Shown: positions 1 through 7,831 of the stretch, piece by piece
Position numbering within the stretch: the stretch's first letter is position 1
Layout: each line of letters opens with the position of its first letter
Source: Planctomycetota bacterium
Lineage (GTDB): Bacteria > Planctomycetota > UBA1135 > UBA2386
DNA length: 64,000 bases
Direction of reading: 5' to 3'
NCBI GenBank assembly: GCA_016794035.1
Contig: JAEUHS010000090.1
Coordinates: 1 to 64,000, forward strand
Notes under the pieces: model-generated
What the model saw: only the letters and a program-made list of their open reading frames with translations
What the model was told of the DNA's origin: nothing
Database searches by the model: none
Program-made: the position numbers and the translations under genes

Positions 1-1
1 C

Positions 2-895
2 GCCCCCGTCGGCCCCGGGGCGGCCCCGGCCGGCCCGGCGCCCGCCCCGGGCGGGGGGGTGCCGTGCGACCGGGGGGGGGGGCCGCTCGTCGCCGACGCC
101 CGCCCGGCCCCGGCCGCGGCGGCCAGGACCCCGGCCGCTGCGGCGGCCGAGCCGGCGCCGCCGTCGGGCATGCAACTCGGTTCGCCGCTGCTCGACGTCT
201 ACCAGAGCACCCGTTCGCCGGCGGCGTTCAAGGCGCTGGGCGGCGTCGTCGTGTGGTGGCGGCTGACCATCTTCGGCGCCCAGGGCGAGGTGATCGGCGT
301 GCGCGAGGTCACGCACACGGCGGACTGCGCGTTCAGCGAACGCGACCGGCTCGAACTGGCCGACGGGCGCGTCTACGGCCGGTCGGCGGCGTCGGTGTTC
401 GCCGAGCGCCAGGGCATGCCGTGGCCGACGCTGGCCGAGTCGGCGCAACAGGAGCTGATGCTGTACGGCCTGCACCTGCGCCTGCCGTGGTGCTTCGCCG
501 ATCCGGCGGCGTTCGTGGTCAGCAGGCGCGACACGATCGAACGCGGCGGCGAGGCGTTCGCGCGCATCGTCGTCGAGCGGCGACCGCCGGGCGGCGCCGA
601 AGTCATCGGGCCCGAGGTCGAGCCGCAGCCGCGCGACCGTTTCGAGATCGTCTACGAGCCGTCGACCGGCCAGCCGCGCGAGTTCGTGCATCGCTTCGCC
701 AGCACGATGCAGTCGCGGCGGGTGCTGCTCGAAGACTGGCGCGACGTCGCCCTCGGCGAACGCCGCGACGGCGGCGCCGTGCGCATGCCGTTCCGCCGCG
801 TCTACGTCGACGAATCGCTGCGGCAGACGACGCAGATGGAGATCCTGCGCATCGAGGCGACGCGCACCAGCGAGCGCGACTTCCGGCTGCACTGA
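2..895 (+). CDS. Hypothetical protein, 5' end beyond window edge
   Basis: The frame is open from the first bases of the window to a TGA at 893-895, so the start probably lies outside; a GTG at 59 is the first internal alternative. The first ~50 visible residues are almost only Ala, Pro and Gly, encoded by extremely G/C-rich DNA, and look like a linker or low-complexity region. From about base 170 the sequence becomes an ordinary globular protein of ~240 residues rich in beta-strand-like stretches and aromatic residues, with no catalytic motif that I recognise. The pattern of alternating strands near the C-terminus resembles LolA-like or exported substrate-binding folds, but this is only an impression. 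Function unknown. Confidence 0.6.
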   Translation, partial: APVGPGAAPAGPAPAPGGGVPCDRGGGPLVADARPAPAAAARTPAAAAAEPAPPSGMQLGSPLLDVYQSTRSPAAFKALGGVVVWWRLTIFGAQGEVIGVREVTHTADCAFSERDRLELADGRVYGRSAASVFAERQGMPWPTLAESAQQELMLYGLHLRLPWCFADPAAFVVSRRDTIERGGEAFARIVVERRPPGGAEVIGPEVEPQPRDRFEIVYEPSTGQPREFVHRFASTMQSRRVLLEDWRDVALGERRDGGAVRMPFRRVYVDESLRQTTQMEILRIEATRTSERDFRLH

Positions 896-920
896 GTCGC
901 CGCGGGCTCGGCGCCGGGCG

Positions 921-1700
921 TCAGAACGGCGCGCCGGCGGCGACCCAGGCCCGCAGCGCCGCGATCTCCGCGGCCGTCGGCTGCGGCTTGTCCGCGGGCG
1001 GCATGTGGTCGTCGTCGTCGAGCGGCAGTTCGCAGCGCGTCACCAGCGGACTCTCGTCGGGGCGACCGGGCACCAGCACCGGTCCGTTCTCGCCACCGGC
1101 GAGCATGCCCTCGCGCGTGGTCAGCAGCAGGTCGCCCTTCTGCTTGTCCGGGTTGTGACACTTGGTGCAGGTGCGTTCGAGCAGCGGCGCGATGATGCGC
1201 TCGTATTCGCTGGCGGTGGCCGCCGTCGGCGCCGCGCGCGCCGCCGTCCGGTGCAGCGGGGCGAACAGGAAGTCGGCGCCGTGAGTGATGCTGCCGCCGA
1301 GGTGGCCGGCGGGCACCATCACGAGCAGCGCAGCGGCGAGCACCACGCGGAACGGCAGGCGACCGGCGCGCAGCGCCAGCACCGCCGCGAGCAGCAGCAG
1401 CGCCGCCAGCACGAGGCCGAGCACCTGGTGCTGGCCGACCGTGTCGCCGCCGTACGGTTCCCGCGCCAGCAGCAGGCCGCTGCCCGCCGCCAGCGCGCCG
1501 GTCAGCGCGCCGAGCCAGGCCAGCGCGAGCACCGCGCCGCGCGGCGGCGCGCGCCGCAGCAGCAGCGCGCCGAACTCGAGCAGCGCCGTGGCCGGCAGCA
1601 CGCCGAGCGGCAGGTGCAGCACGACGGGGTGGAACCGACCGAGCACGGCGAGCCACGGTGAGGCCTCGGCGGCCAACAGGGGAACGGGGTCGGCGTACAC
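921..1700 (-). CDS. Membrane protein with planctomycete-type cytochrome c domain
   Basis: Predicted 259 aa. The N-terminal half has about four hydrophobic segments with the HPVVLHLPLG pattern seen in DUF2231-type planctomycete membrane domains. The C-terminal ~100 residues hold one haem-binding motif, CTKCH, followed by a PDKQKGDLLL stretch and a late MPP motif, which together are the signature of the planctomycete cytochrome C (PSCyt1) domain. The likely role is membrane-bound electron transfer at the cell envelope. The GTG at 1700 is chosen because a CAAGAT hexamer sits 9 bases upstream, matching the start geometry used across the window, and the protein then begins just before the first membrane segment. 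An upstream ATG at 1769 is possible but adds a non-hydrophobic Arg/Pro-rich tail. Confidence 0.8.
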   Translation of the reverse strand: MYADPVPLLAAEASPWLAVLGRFHPVVLHLPLGVLPATALLEFGALLLRRAPPRGAVLALAWLGALTGALAAGSGLLLAREPYGGDTVGQHQVLGLVLAALLLLAAVLALRAGRLPFRVVLAAALLVMVPAGHLGGSITHGADFLFAPLHRTAARAAPTAATASEYERIIAPLLERTCTKCHNPDKQKGDLLLTTREGMLAGGENGPVLVPGRPDESPLVTRCELPLDDDDHMPPADKPQPTAAEIAALRAWVAAGAPF

Positions 1701-1709
1701 GGGCCGCGG

Positions 1710-1715
1710 ATCTTG
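1710..1715 (-). promoter_or_regulatory. Candidate -10 element (CAAGAT) for the cytochrome gene
   Basis: CAAGAT on the minus strand ends 9 bases before the GTG at 1700. It fits the YANNNT-near-start pattern described in the findings and would give a leaderless or nearly leaderless mRNA. No Shine-Dalgarno sequence is visible. Confidence 0.4.
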
Positions 1716-1876
1716 CCATCCAGGTGCCGGAACGTCACGGCGGCAGCCGCCGCGGACCGCCGATCGCATGGGCGGGTCGCCTGCCGCGGCCCGGGCCGCG
1801 TTGGGGAATGGCTGTGCAGAAGTACCAGAACGCGACGCCGGCCCGCGGCCGATTGGCGAGCGAGCGAGGGTGGTGG

Positions 1877-1882
1877 TAGTTT
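1877..1882 (+). promoter_or_regulatory. Candidate -10 element (TAGTTT) for the FkbM gene
   Basis: TAGTTT lies 21 bases before the GTG at 1904, which would give a leader of roughly 14 bases. It is in the ~200-base divergent intergenic region shared with the cytochrome gene. Confidence 0.35.
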
Positions 1883-1903
1883 TCCACAACCGGTCGCCCA
1901 CTC

Positions 1904-2890
1904 GTGTCCCTCCCTCTTCGCGCCAACCTGCCGCTCGCGGCCGACGTCACTGTGGCGTCCGCGCGGCCACTCGATCGGCTGCGGTGGCGCCTGGTGCGCG
2001 CCTACATGCACGCCGAGCTGCCCGCCTGGGGCCGACTCTATGCGTGGGCCGGCGGCAACGACGCCGAACGGTGGCGCCACGCGCCGACGGCCGTGATGCG
2101 CGGCAAGCTGCACGGCTACCGGCTGCAGCTCGACCTGTCGAACTGGTCGGAGCGGTTGTCCTACTGCCTCGGCCGCTACCACGACCTGCCGATCCAGGCC
2201 TTGCTGCACCGGGTGCTGCAACCCGGCGACTGCTTCGTCGACATCGGCGCCAATCTCGGCCACATGTCGCTGCTGGCGCGGTCGTGCGTCGGCGACCAGG
2301 GGCGCGTGCTGGCGTGCGAGCCCAACCCGGAACTCGTGCAGCGCCTGCAGGCGACCTTCGCCGACAACGGCTTCCGCAACGTCGACCTGGTGGCCTGTGC
2401 CGTCGGCGCAGCGACCGGCAGCGCCGAACTGCGCGAGTACGCGCACCACTCGGGCTGGGGGTCGCTGTCGGCAGTCGGCCCGCAGGGTGCGGTCGCGACG
2501 CATCACTGGACCGTGGCCATGGTGGCGGGCGACGACCTGCTGGCGCGAGTGCCGTACGAACAGCCGATCGTGATCAAGATCGACGTCGAGGGCCACGAGG
2601 TGCCGGTGCTGACGGGCCTGCAGCACACGCTGGCCGAGCGCCTGCCGCTGGTGCTGCTCGAGGTGGCCGACGAACACCAGCGGCGCGCCGGCTACTCCGA
2701 GGCGCTGCTGCGGGCTCCGCTCGAGCAGCTCGGCTACAGCGGCTACGCGATCACCGCGGCCCGGCACGGCCTGCGGCGCCGGCGGCTGGGGCTGCAACCG
2801 ATCGGCTCGGCCCACGGCGGCGAGGTCGATGCGGTGTTCGTGCCGCCGCGCGGTCCGCTGCGCGAGCGCATGGGCGCCCTGTTCGGCTGA
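1904..2890 (+). CDS. FkbM family methyltransferase
   Basis: 328 aa. The central part carries the SAM-binding motif I as VDIGANLGH near residues 112-120, the acidic CEPNP motif II near 138-142, and the late IKIDVEGHE motif that is diagnostic of the FkbM (Methyltransf_21) family. Members methylate hydroxyl groups of sugars or polyketides; several are involved in glycan or lipid methylation. The substrate here is unknown. The first ~90 residues are not part of the core fold. The gene is monocistronic, between a divergent cytochrome gene and a convergent barrel protein gene whose stop is only 15 bases away. Confidence 0.88.
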   Translation: MSLPLRANLPLAADVTVASARPLDRLRWRLVRAYMHAELPAWGRLYAWAGGNDAERWRHAPTAVMRGKLHGYRLQLDLSNWSERLSYCLGRYHDLPIQALLHRVLQPGDCFVDIGANLGHMSLLARSCVGDQGRVLACEPNPELVQRLQATFADNGFRNVDLVACAVGAATGSAELREYAHHSGWGSLSAVGPQGAVATHHWTVAMVAGDDLLARVPYEQPIVIKIDVEGHEVPVLTGLQHTLAERLPLVLLEVADEHQRRAGYSEALLRAPLEQLGYSGYAITAARHGLRRRRLGLQPIGSAHGGEVDAVFVPPRGPLRERMGALFG

Positions 2891-2905
2891 TGCCGCGGTG
2901 CCGGC

Positions 2906-4258
2906 TCAGAAGCTGTTGCCGAACGCGAGCGTGAAGTTGCTGCCCTCGTCGCCGTAGCCGAAGTCGACGCGGAACGTCGCCTCGCGCGAGAACGCGAGCC
3001 GGAAGCCGAAGCCGACCGAGTCGAGGAACTTGCCGTCGGGCAGGTCCTCGATGCCGTCGGCGACGGTGCCGCACTCGTAGAACACGCCGAGCCCGATGCG
3101 CTCGATGCGGATCGTGTCGGTGAAGGTGATGCCGCGCGGGATCAGGCTCAGCCGGTACTCGACCGACGCGTGCGCCGCGGCGCGGTCGGTGAAGCGGTTC
3201 TGGATGTAGCCGCGCAGCGTGTGGGTGCCGCCGAGCGTCGGCAGGCTGTAGAACGGCAGGTCGCCGACCGTGTCCTGCACGAACGCGCCGAACGCCAGCA
3301 CGTCGGTCGGCGGGTTCTCCTCGCGGCCGTACGCGCCGCGGTGCAGCAGCGGCGGCAGCGCGAACACGTGCTGCGCGTCGAGCCCCAGGATGGCGCCGAA
3401 CTCGCCGCCGCTGCCGTAGCATAGGTTGGCGACGAGGCCGGCGCGCTTGCCTTCGTAGGGCTGGTGCAGGCTGTCGCGCGTGTCGTAGCCGAAGTTCGTC
3501 AGCAGCCAGAGCTGGTCGATGCCGTCGCCGGCGGCGAACTCGGCCGCGAACGCCTGGTCGGTGGTCGGCACCGCGCTGACGCGGCCCGGCGACAGACCGT
3601 GGTGTTCGGCCTGCGCGTCGACGCGCAGCAGCCAGTCGCCACCGGGATCCGGCAGCGACACCCGCATGCCGAAGCCGACCTGGGCCAGCTCTTCGGTGTA
3701 GCTGGTCTCGGCGCTCTCCGGCGAACGGCTGCCGAAGCCGAAGAACCGCCGCGTCAGCGTCTTCTCGTAGCCGCCGCGCGCGTAGAGCCGGCCGCGCTCC
3801 TCGCGCAGCACGCCGCCGTCGGGCAGGTCGCGCACGTTGAGCCACTTCGACCAGAACATGCGGTAGGCCTGCTGGCCTTCCGCGCTGTAGGTCATGACGA
3901 TGTTGGCGAACTCGCGGTAGCGCTGGCTGCGGAAGTCGACGTCGGTCAGCGCGAAGCCGCCGCCGAAGCCGATGTCCGCCTCGCGGAACACGATCGGCGA
4001 CAGGAAGCTGCTGACCAGGAAGCGATCCAGCACGTTGCCGGGCTTGATGCGGCCGGCGGGCGTGTAGCGCCAGCGTTCGGGGTGCTCGATGTCGGCGGGG
4101 ATGTCCGGCTTCGGGATGCGGCCGTCGGGGTCGAGGCCGCGCAGCGGGTCGTAGTCGCCGACCACGACCGGCTGCGGCAGCGGCGGCGGTTCGACCTGTG
4201 CCAGGGCGGCAGCGGCAGGGACCACGGTGAGGAGGGCGGAACGCAGGAACCGTCGCAC
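2906..4258 (-). CDS. BamA/TamA-type outer-membrane beta-barrel protein, no POTRA domains
   Basis: 450 aa. A short signal peptide (RRFLRSALL...ALAQ) is followed by a Pro-rich linker of ~60 residues and then a long alternating-strand region typical of the Omp85 barrel (Bac_surface_Ag). The LRGY motif near residue 365, equivalent to the VRGF/Y motif of the Omp85 L6 loop, and the C-terminal Phe support this. There is no room for POTRA domains, so it is unlikely to be the housekeeping BamA; it resembles short surface-antigen barrels of unknown cargo. The GTG at 4258 is chosen because it begins exactly at the signal peptide; an ATG nearby is out of frame. It is divergent from the GH172-like gene. 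Confidence 0.82.
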   Translation of the reverse strand: MRRFLRSALLTVVPAAAALAQVEPPPLPQPVVVGDYDPLRGLDPDGRIPKPDIPADIEHPERWRYTPAGRIKPGNVLDRFLVSSFLSPIVFREADIGFGGGFALTDVDFRSQRYREFANIVMTYSAEGQQAYRMFWSKWLNVRDLPDGGVLREERGRLYARGGYEKTLTRRFFGFGSRSPESAETSYTEELAQVGFGMRVSLPDPGGDWLLRVDAQAEHHGLSPGRVSAVPTTDQAFAAEFAAGDGIDQLWLLTNFGYDTRDSLHQPYEGKRAGLVANLCYGSGGEFGAILGLDAQHVFALPPLLHRGAYGREENPPTDVLAFGAFVQDTVGDLPFYSLPTLGGTHTLRGYIQNRFTDRAAAHASVEYRLSLIPRGITFTDTIRIERIGLGVFYECGTVADGIEDLPDGKFLDSVGFGFRLAFSREATFRVDFGYGDEGSNFTLAFGNSF

Positions 4259-4264
4259 GCGCGC

Positions 4265-4270
4265 ATCGTG
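4265..4270 (-). promoter_or_regulatory. Candidate -10 element (CACGAT) for the barrel gene
   Basis: CACGAT lies 6 bases before the GTG at 4258, in the shared divergent region with the TATGGT element of the plus-strand gene. No Shine-Dalgarno sequence is present. Confidence 0.35.
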
Positions 4271-4308
4271 GCGAATGGCGCGCGCTGCGCAACGGTCGAG
4301 TCGACGGG

Positions 4309-4314
4309 TATGGT
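4309..4314 (+). promoter_or_regulatory. Candidate -10 element (TATGGT) for the GH172-like gene
   Basis: TATGGT ends 8 bases before the ATG at 4323, predicting transcription from the start codon itself. No ribosome-binding site lies between. Confidence 0.5.
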
Positions 4315-4322
4315 GGCAGTCC

Positions 4323-6323
4323 ATGCGTTCGTGGGTGTCCGCCCTCGCCGTCTCGCTCGCCTGCACCGCGCCCTTGGCGGCACAGGGCGACGCGGCCGAG
4401 TCCCTGCCGACGATGCTCTGCCGGCTGCTGGAGCAGGACTGGCTGTTCGTTCCGGCGCCAGCGCCCGGCGAGCGCTGCGTGCAGTTCTCCAGCACCGACC
4501 CGCGGAGCCGCAACGGCTCGGCCAACCGCGACGACTGGTATGCCAACGACGACCGCGGCCACTACCTGCGCGTCGTCGACGCGGCCGGCGGCGCCGAGCA
4601 CGTGCTGGTCGATGTGAAGGGGCCGGGCTGCCTCGTGCGTCTGTGGTCGGCGAACCCATCGGGCACGCTGCACTTCGACGTCGACGGCGAACGGGTCTGG
4701 AGCGTCGACTTCGCCGCGCTGTGCAGCGGCAGGGTCGACGGCGTGCCGCCACCGCTGGCGGCGATGCACGCCCGCGGCGGCAACCTCTACCTGCCGATCC
4801 CGTTCGCCGAGCGCCTCGTGGTGGCGGCGACCGCCGGCGACCTCTACTACCTGGCCGACGTGCAGCAGTTCGCGCCGGGCACCCGGGTAGAGGGCTTCGC
4901 TCCCGACCAACTCGGCCGCGAACGGGAGCTGATCCAGCAGCTGGTGCCGGGCCACCTGAGGTCTGGCTACTCGGCCGGCACGCGGGTCGCCTCGGCCGAG
5001 CGCGTCGAGGTGCCGGCGGGCAACGTGGTCAAGGGCGTCTACCTGGAGGTTCGCGAACGCCGCGCGGACGCCGACCTCGCCAGGTCGCTGCAGGCCGTGC
5101 GGCTCGTCGTGCACGCCGGCGAGGAGCAGACGATCGACGTGCCGGTGCCCGACTTCTTCGGCAGCACCAGCTGGCGCGACTGGCGCAGCTTCCAGCTCGG
5201 CATCCTGCCGGCGAACGCCACCGGCATGGGCGAGCCGCGTTGTGGCTACTGCCTGTGGCCGATGCCGATGCCCGACGGCGGCACCTTCGAACTGGTGGCG
5301 GCGGCGCCGCTCGACGACGTCGAGCTGCGGCTCGATGTGCGTTACGACCAGCTGCTCGCCAAGGCACCGCTGCGGTTCCGCGCCAGCTACCAGCTCGCCA
5401 AGGCCGTCCCGACGCGGCCGTTCTCCGACCACCTGGTGCTCGACGCCAAAGGCGCCGGCCGCTTCGTCGGCTGCTCGCTGCTCGTGCGCAACCCGTCGCG
5501 CATCTGGTGGGGCGAGGGCGACGAGAAGGTCTGGGTCGACGGCGAGGCGTTCCCGTCGTGGTTCGGCACCGGCACCGAGGACTACTTCGGCTTCGCGTGG
5601 TGCGACCCGACGCCGTTCCAGGCGCCGTTCCACGCCCAGATCGAGTGCCAGGGGCCGCAGAACTTCGGCTTCACGCAGCTGCACCGCACGCACGTGCTCG
5701 ACAACATCCCGTTCCAGACGTCGCTGCGGGTTCAGTTCGAACGCTGGCACTGGGTCGAGTCGGTGGCGATGGACTACGCGACCGTCGCGTACTGGTACGG
5801 CGCCCCGGGCGCGCAGTCGGGGCTGCCGCCGGTGCCGCCGGCCGCCGACCGCCGGCTCGAACGGCTCGAACGACCGCCGATCTGGCTCGCCGACGGCGTG
5901 ATCGAGGCCGAGGACCTGCGCGTGCTGTCGTGCAGCGGCGGCTCGCACCGGCGCCAGGACATGGGCCAGTTCGAGCGCCAGTTCTCGCAGGACGGCATGC
6001 AGTGGTGGTGGGACGGCGAGATCGGCGATGCGCTGGTGCTGGCGCTGCCGGTCGCGAAGGCGGGCCGCTACCGCGTGTCGGCCGCGTTCGGCCGGGCCGA
6101 GAACTCGGGCCGCGTGCAGGTCGCGATTGCCGGCACCCCGGTCGGCGCGCCGTTCGACGGCTACGCGCCGCGCGCGCAGGCGAGCGGCCCGATGGTGCTC
6201 GGCGAGGTCACGCTGGCCGCCGGCGAGCACGAACTGCGGCTGGAGCTGGTCGGCGCGAACGAACGGTCGCAGCCCGGCCATCAGGTCGGCCTCGACTACC
6301 TGCGCCTGGAGCCGCTGCCGTGA
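4323..6323 (+). CDS. Secreted DUF2961 / GH172-like protein
   Basis: 666 aa with an N-terminal signal peptide ending near LAAQ. The middle contains the DUF2961 hallmark WWGEGDEKVWVDGE and GTGTEDYFG, followed by an aromatic-rich segment. DUF2961 proteins include glycoside hydrolase family 172, whose characterised members act on difructose anhydrides and related fructose- or arabinose-containing glycans. The C-terminal ~150 residues, beginning around VIEAEDLRV, resemble a carbohydrate-binding jelly-roll module. The likely role is extracellular or periplasmic glycan breakdown; substrate unknown. The stop overlaps the start of a small zinc-ribbon gene. The ATG at 4323 is set by the signal peptide and the upstream TATGGT. 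Confidence 0.87.
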   Translation: MRSWVSALAVSLACTAPLAAQGDAAESLPTMLCRLLEQDWLFVPAPAPGERCVQFSSTDPRSRNGSANRDDWYANDDRGHYLRVVDAAGGAEHVLVDVKGPGCLVRLWSANPSGTLHFDVDGERVWSVDFAALCSGRVDGVPPPLAAMHARGGNLYLPIPFAERLVVAATAGDLYYLADVQQFAPGTRVEGFAPDQLGRERELIQQLVPGHLRSGYSAGTRVASAERVEVPAGNVVKGVYLEVRERRADADLARSLQAVRLVVHAGEEQTIDVPVPDFFGSTSWRDWRSFQLGILPANATGMGEPRCGYCLWPMPMPDGGTFELVAAAPLDDVELRLDVRYDQLLAKAPLRFRASYQLAKAVPTRPFSDHLVLDAKGAGRFVGCSLLVRNPSRIWWGEGDEKVWVDGEAFPSWFGTGTEDYFGFAWCDPTPFQAPFHAQIECQGPQNFGFTQLHRTHVLDNIPFQTSLRVQFERWHWVESVAMDYATVAYWYGAPGAQSGLPPVPPAADRRLERLERPPIWLADGVIEAEDLRVLSCSGGSHRRQDMGQFERQFSQDGMQWWWDGEIGDALVLALPVAKAGRYRVSAAFGRAENSGRVQVAIAGTPVGAPFDGYAPRAQASGPMVLGEVTLAAGEHELRLELVGANERSQPGHQVGLDYLRLEPLP

Positions 6324-6604
6324 AGCGCCGCCGCACGCCGCGGCGCGAGAGCTTCGAGTGCCCGCACTGCGGCGCCGACGTGCCGATCGGCAGCCCGGTG
6401 TGCCGCGAGTGCGGCAGCGACGCCGACACCGGCTGGCAGGACGGCGCCGAGATCGACTACCGGAGCATCGAGATCCCCGACGGCTACGGCCCCGACGAGC
6501 ACGCCAGCGGCACGACGTCGACCGGGCCGCGCCGATGGATCGTCGTCACCGCGCTGGTCGTCGCCGCGGCGCTGGTGTGCTGGCTCGTGGCGGCGCGCTG
6601 GTGA
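6320..6604 (+). CDS. Small zinc-ribbon, single-membrane-span protein
   Basis: 94 aa. A basic N-terminus leads into two CxxC knuckles (CPHC and CREC, about residues 14-34) followed by the TGWQDG stretch seen in a small zinc-ribbon family. An acidic linker then precedes one hydrophobic span (about residues 72-90) at the C-terminus. The gene starts with GTG overlapping the TGA of the DUF2961 gene (GTGA), so it is translationally coupled. Function unknown; the zinc ribbon would sit in the cytoplasm if the span is a tail anchor. Confidence 0.75.
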   Translation: MKRRRTPRRESFECPHCGADVPIGSPVCRECGSDADTGWQDGAEIDYRSIEIPDGYGPDEHASGTTSTGPRRWIVVTALVVAAALVCWLVAARW

Positions 6605-6619
6605 ACGGCGCCCGTGGGG

Positions 6620-7831
6620 TCACTGCAGGTTGATCCACGCGATCTGGTGCCACGGCACCGCGCGCAGCGAACCTTCGGCCTCGATCACCAGCCAACCGTT
6701 CGGCCCCTCGGGCAGCGGCTCGTGCAGCCGGCCGATGTAGTGGGTGCCGTCCATGATGCGCACCTGGATCGCGGCACCGACCTGCGGCGGCCACTCGCGC
6801 GGGCCGTCGCGCGGCACGGTCGCGGTGGCCGGCGCGAGCGGCGCCGCCGGTGCGCGCGGGCTCGGCGGCCGCAGGCTCGCGGGCAGCGTCTGCTCGGGCG
6901 CCCCGCGGTAGAACTGCGCCGCGGGATCGGCGTCGACCGCGGCGTCGACGGTGACGGTCACCGGGTAGTGGTCGCTGTAGGTCTTGCGCCACGCGAGCTT
7001 GTCGGCGCCCTCGGGCGGCAGGTGCACGCGATACGAGTCGCGCCGCAGTTCCGCGAAGCCCGGCCCCGGCGCGATCTGGTCGATCGGTTCGGCGAAGTGC
7101 TGGATGGTCGGCGTCGGCGTCGGCTGGTCGACGTAGCGCACCACGTCGCCTGCCTCGAGCACCTGCTCGGGGTCGCTGCCGTAGCTGCTGTTGAAGTCGC
7201 CGAGCACCACGTAGTCCTGGTCCTCGCTGGCCGACTGCCGCAGCCGACGCAGCCAGTCGTGCAGCTCGCCGGCCTCGAGCCGGCGCTTCTGCTCGTCGGG
7301 CGGCTTCTGGCCGGCCTTCAGGTGCACCGTCACCATGCGGAAGTCGAAGCCGGTCGCCTTGACGCGGAACCACGCCGTCACCGGCGCGCGGTGGAAGATC
7401 GGCACGCCGTCCTTCTCGCGCGGCAGCTCGAGCAGCTCCTCGGCGCCGAGCAGGTCGACGACGGCGCCGTCGTAGAGGAAGCCGATCGCCTGCGCGGTCT
7501 TGCCGTCGGTCCAATTGCCGGTGGTGCCGAGCAGCCCGCGCCAGCTCGGCCCGGCGCCGGCGGCGACCTTCTGCAGCGTCGCCGCGTCGTTGACCTCCTG
7601 CACCGCCAGCACGGCGACGCCGAGCTCGTGCACGTAGGCGCCGATCTGCTGCAGGTCGCCGTCGTCGCGCGGCGGCACGTCGTGGCGCACGTTGCCGGGC
7701 GCGCCGAGGAACTCGAGGTTCCAGGTGCCGAGGCCGATCGTGGTCGTCGGCGCGGGCGTGGCCTGCGCCGTCACGGCGGCGAGAAGCAGCGGCAGGAGGG
7801 AAAGGCGGCGCAGATGCGTGCGGAACGTCAT
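6620..7831 (-). CDS. Exported endonuclease/exonuclease/phosphatase family protein
   Basis: 403 aa with a signal peptide (about residues 1-24). The EEP fold is indicated by LGTWNLEFLG near the start, VQEVND (metal-binding Glu), VTVHLKAG, LGDFNSSY and a late SDHYPV motif, which cover the usual Asn, Glu, Asp and His catalytic residues. It probably hydrolyses nucleic acids or phosphate esters outside the cytoplasm. After a Pro/Ala-rich linker the last ~55 residues form a separate small beta-domain (VRIMDGTHYIGRL...), reminiscent of SH3- or Sm-like barrels. The ATG overlaps the TGA of tgt by ATGA, so it is the third gene of the ruvB-tgt operon. Confidence 0.85.
   Translation of the reverse strand: MTFRTHLRRLSLLPLLLAAVTAQATPAPTTTIGLGTWNLEFLGAPGNVRHDVPPRDDGDLQQIGAYVHELGVAVLAVQEVNDAATLQKVAAGAGPSWRGLLGTTGNWTDGKTAQAIGFLYDGAVVDLLGAEELLELPREKDGVPIFHRAPVTAWFRVKATGFDFRMVTVHLKAGQKPPDEQKRRLEAGELHDWLRRLRQSASEDQDYVVLGDFNSSYGSDPEQVLEAGDVVRYVDQPTPTPTIQHFAEPIDQIAPGPGFAELRRDSYRVHLPPEGADKLAWRKTYSDHYPVTVTVDAAVDADPAAQFYRGAPEQTLPASLRPPSPRAPAAPLAPATATVPRDGPREWPPQVGAAIQVRIMDGTHYIGRLHEPLPEGPNGWLVIEAEGSLRAVPWHQIAWINLQ

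Noticed and set aside
2751..6281. A 1,176-codon minus-strand open frame
   Set aside because: Its translation is an Arg/Ala/His-rich shadow; the GH172-like protein on the plus strand and the barrel protein explain the region.
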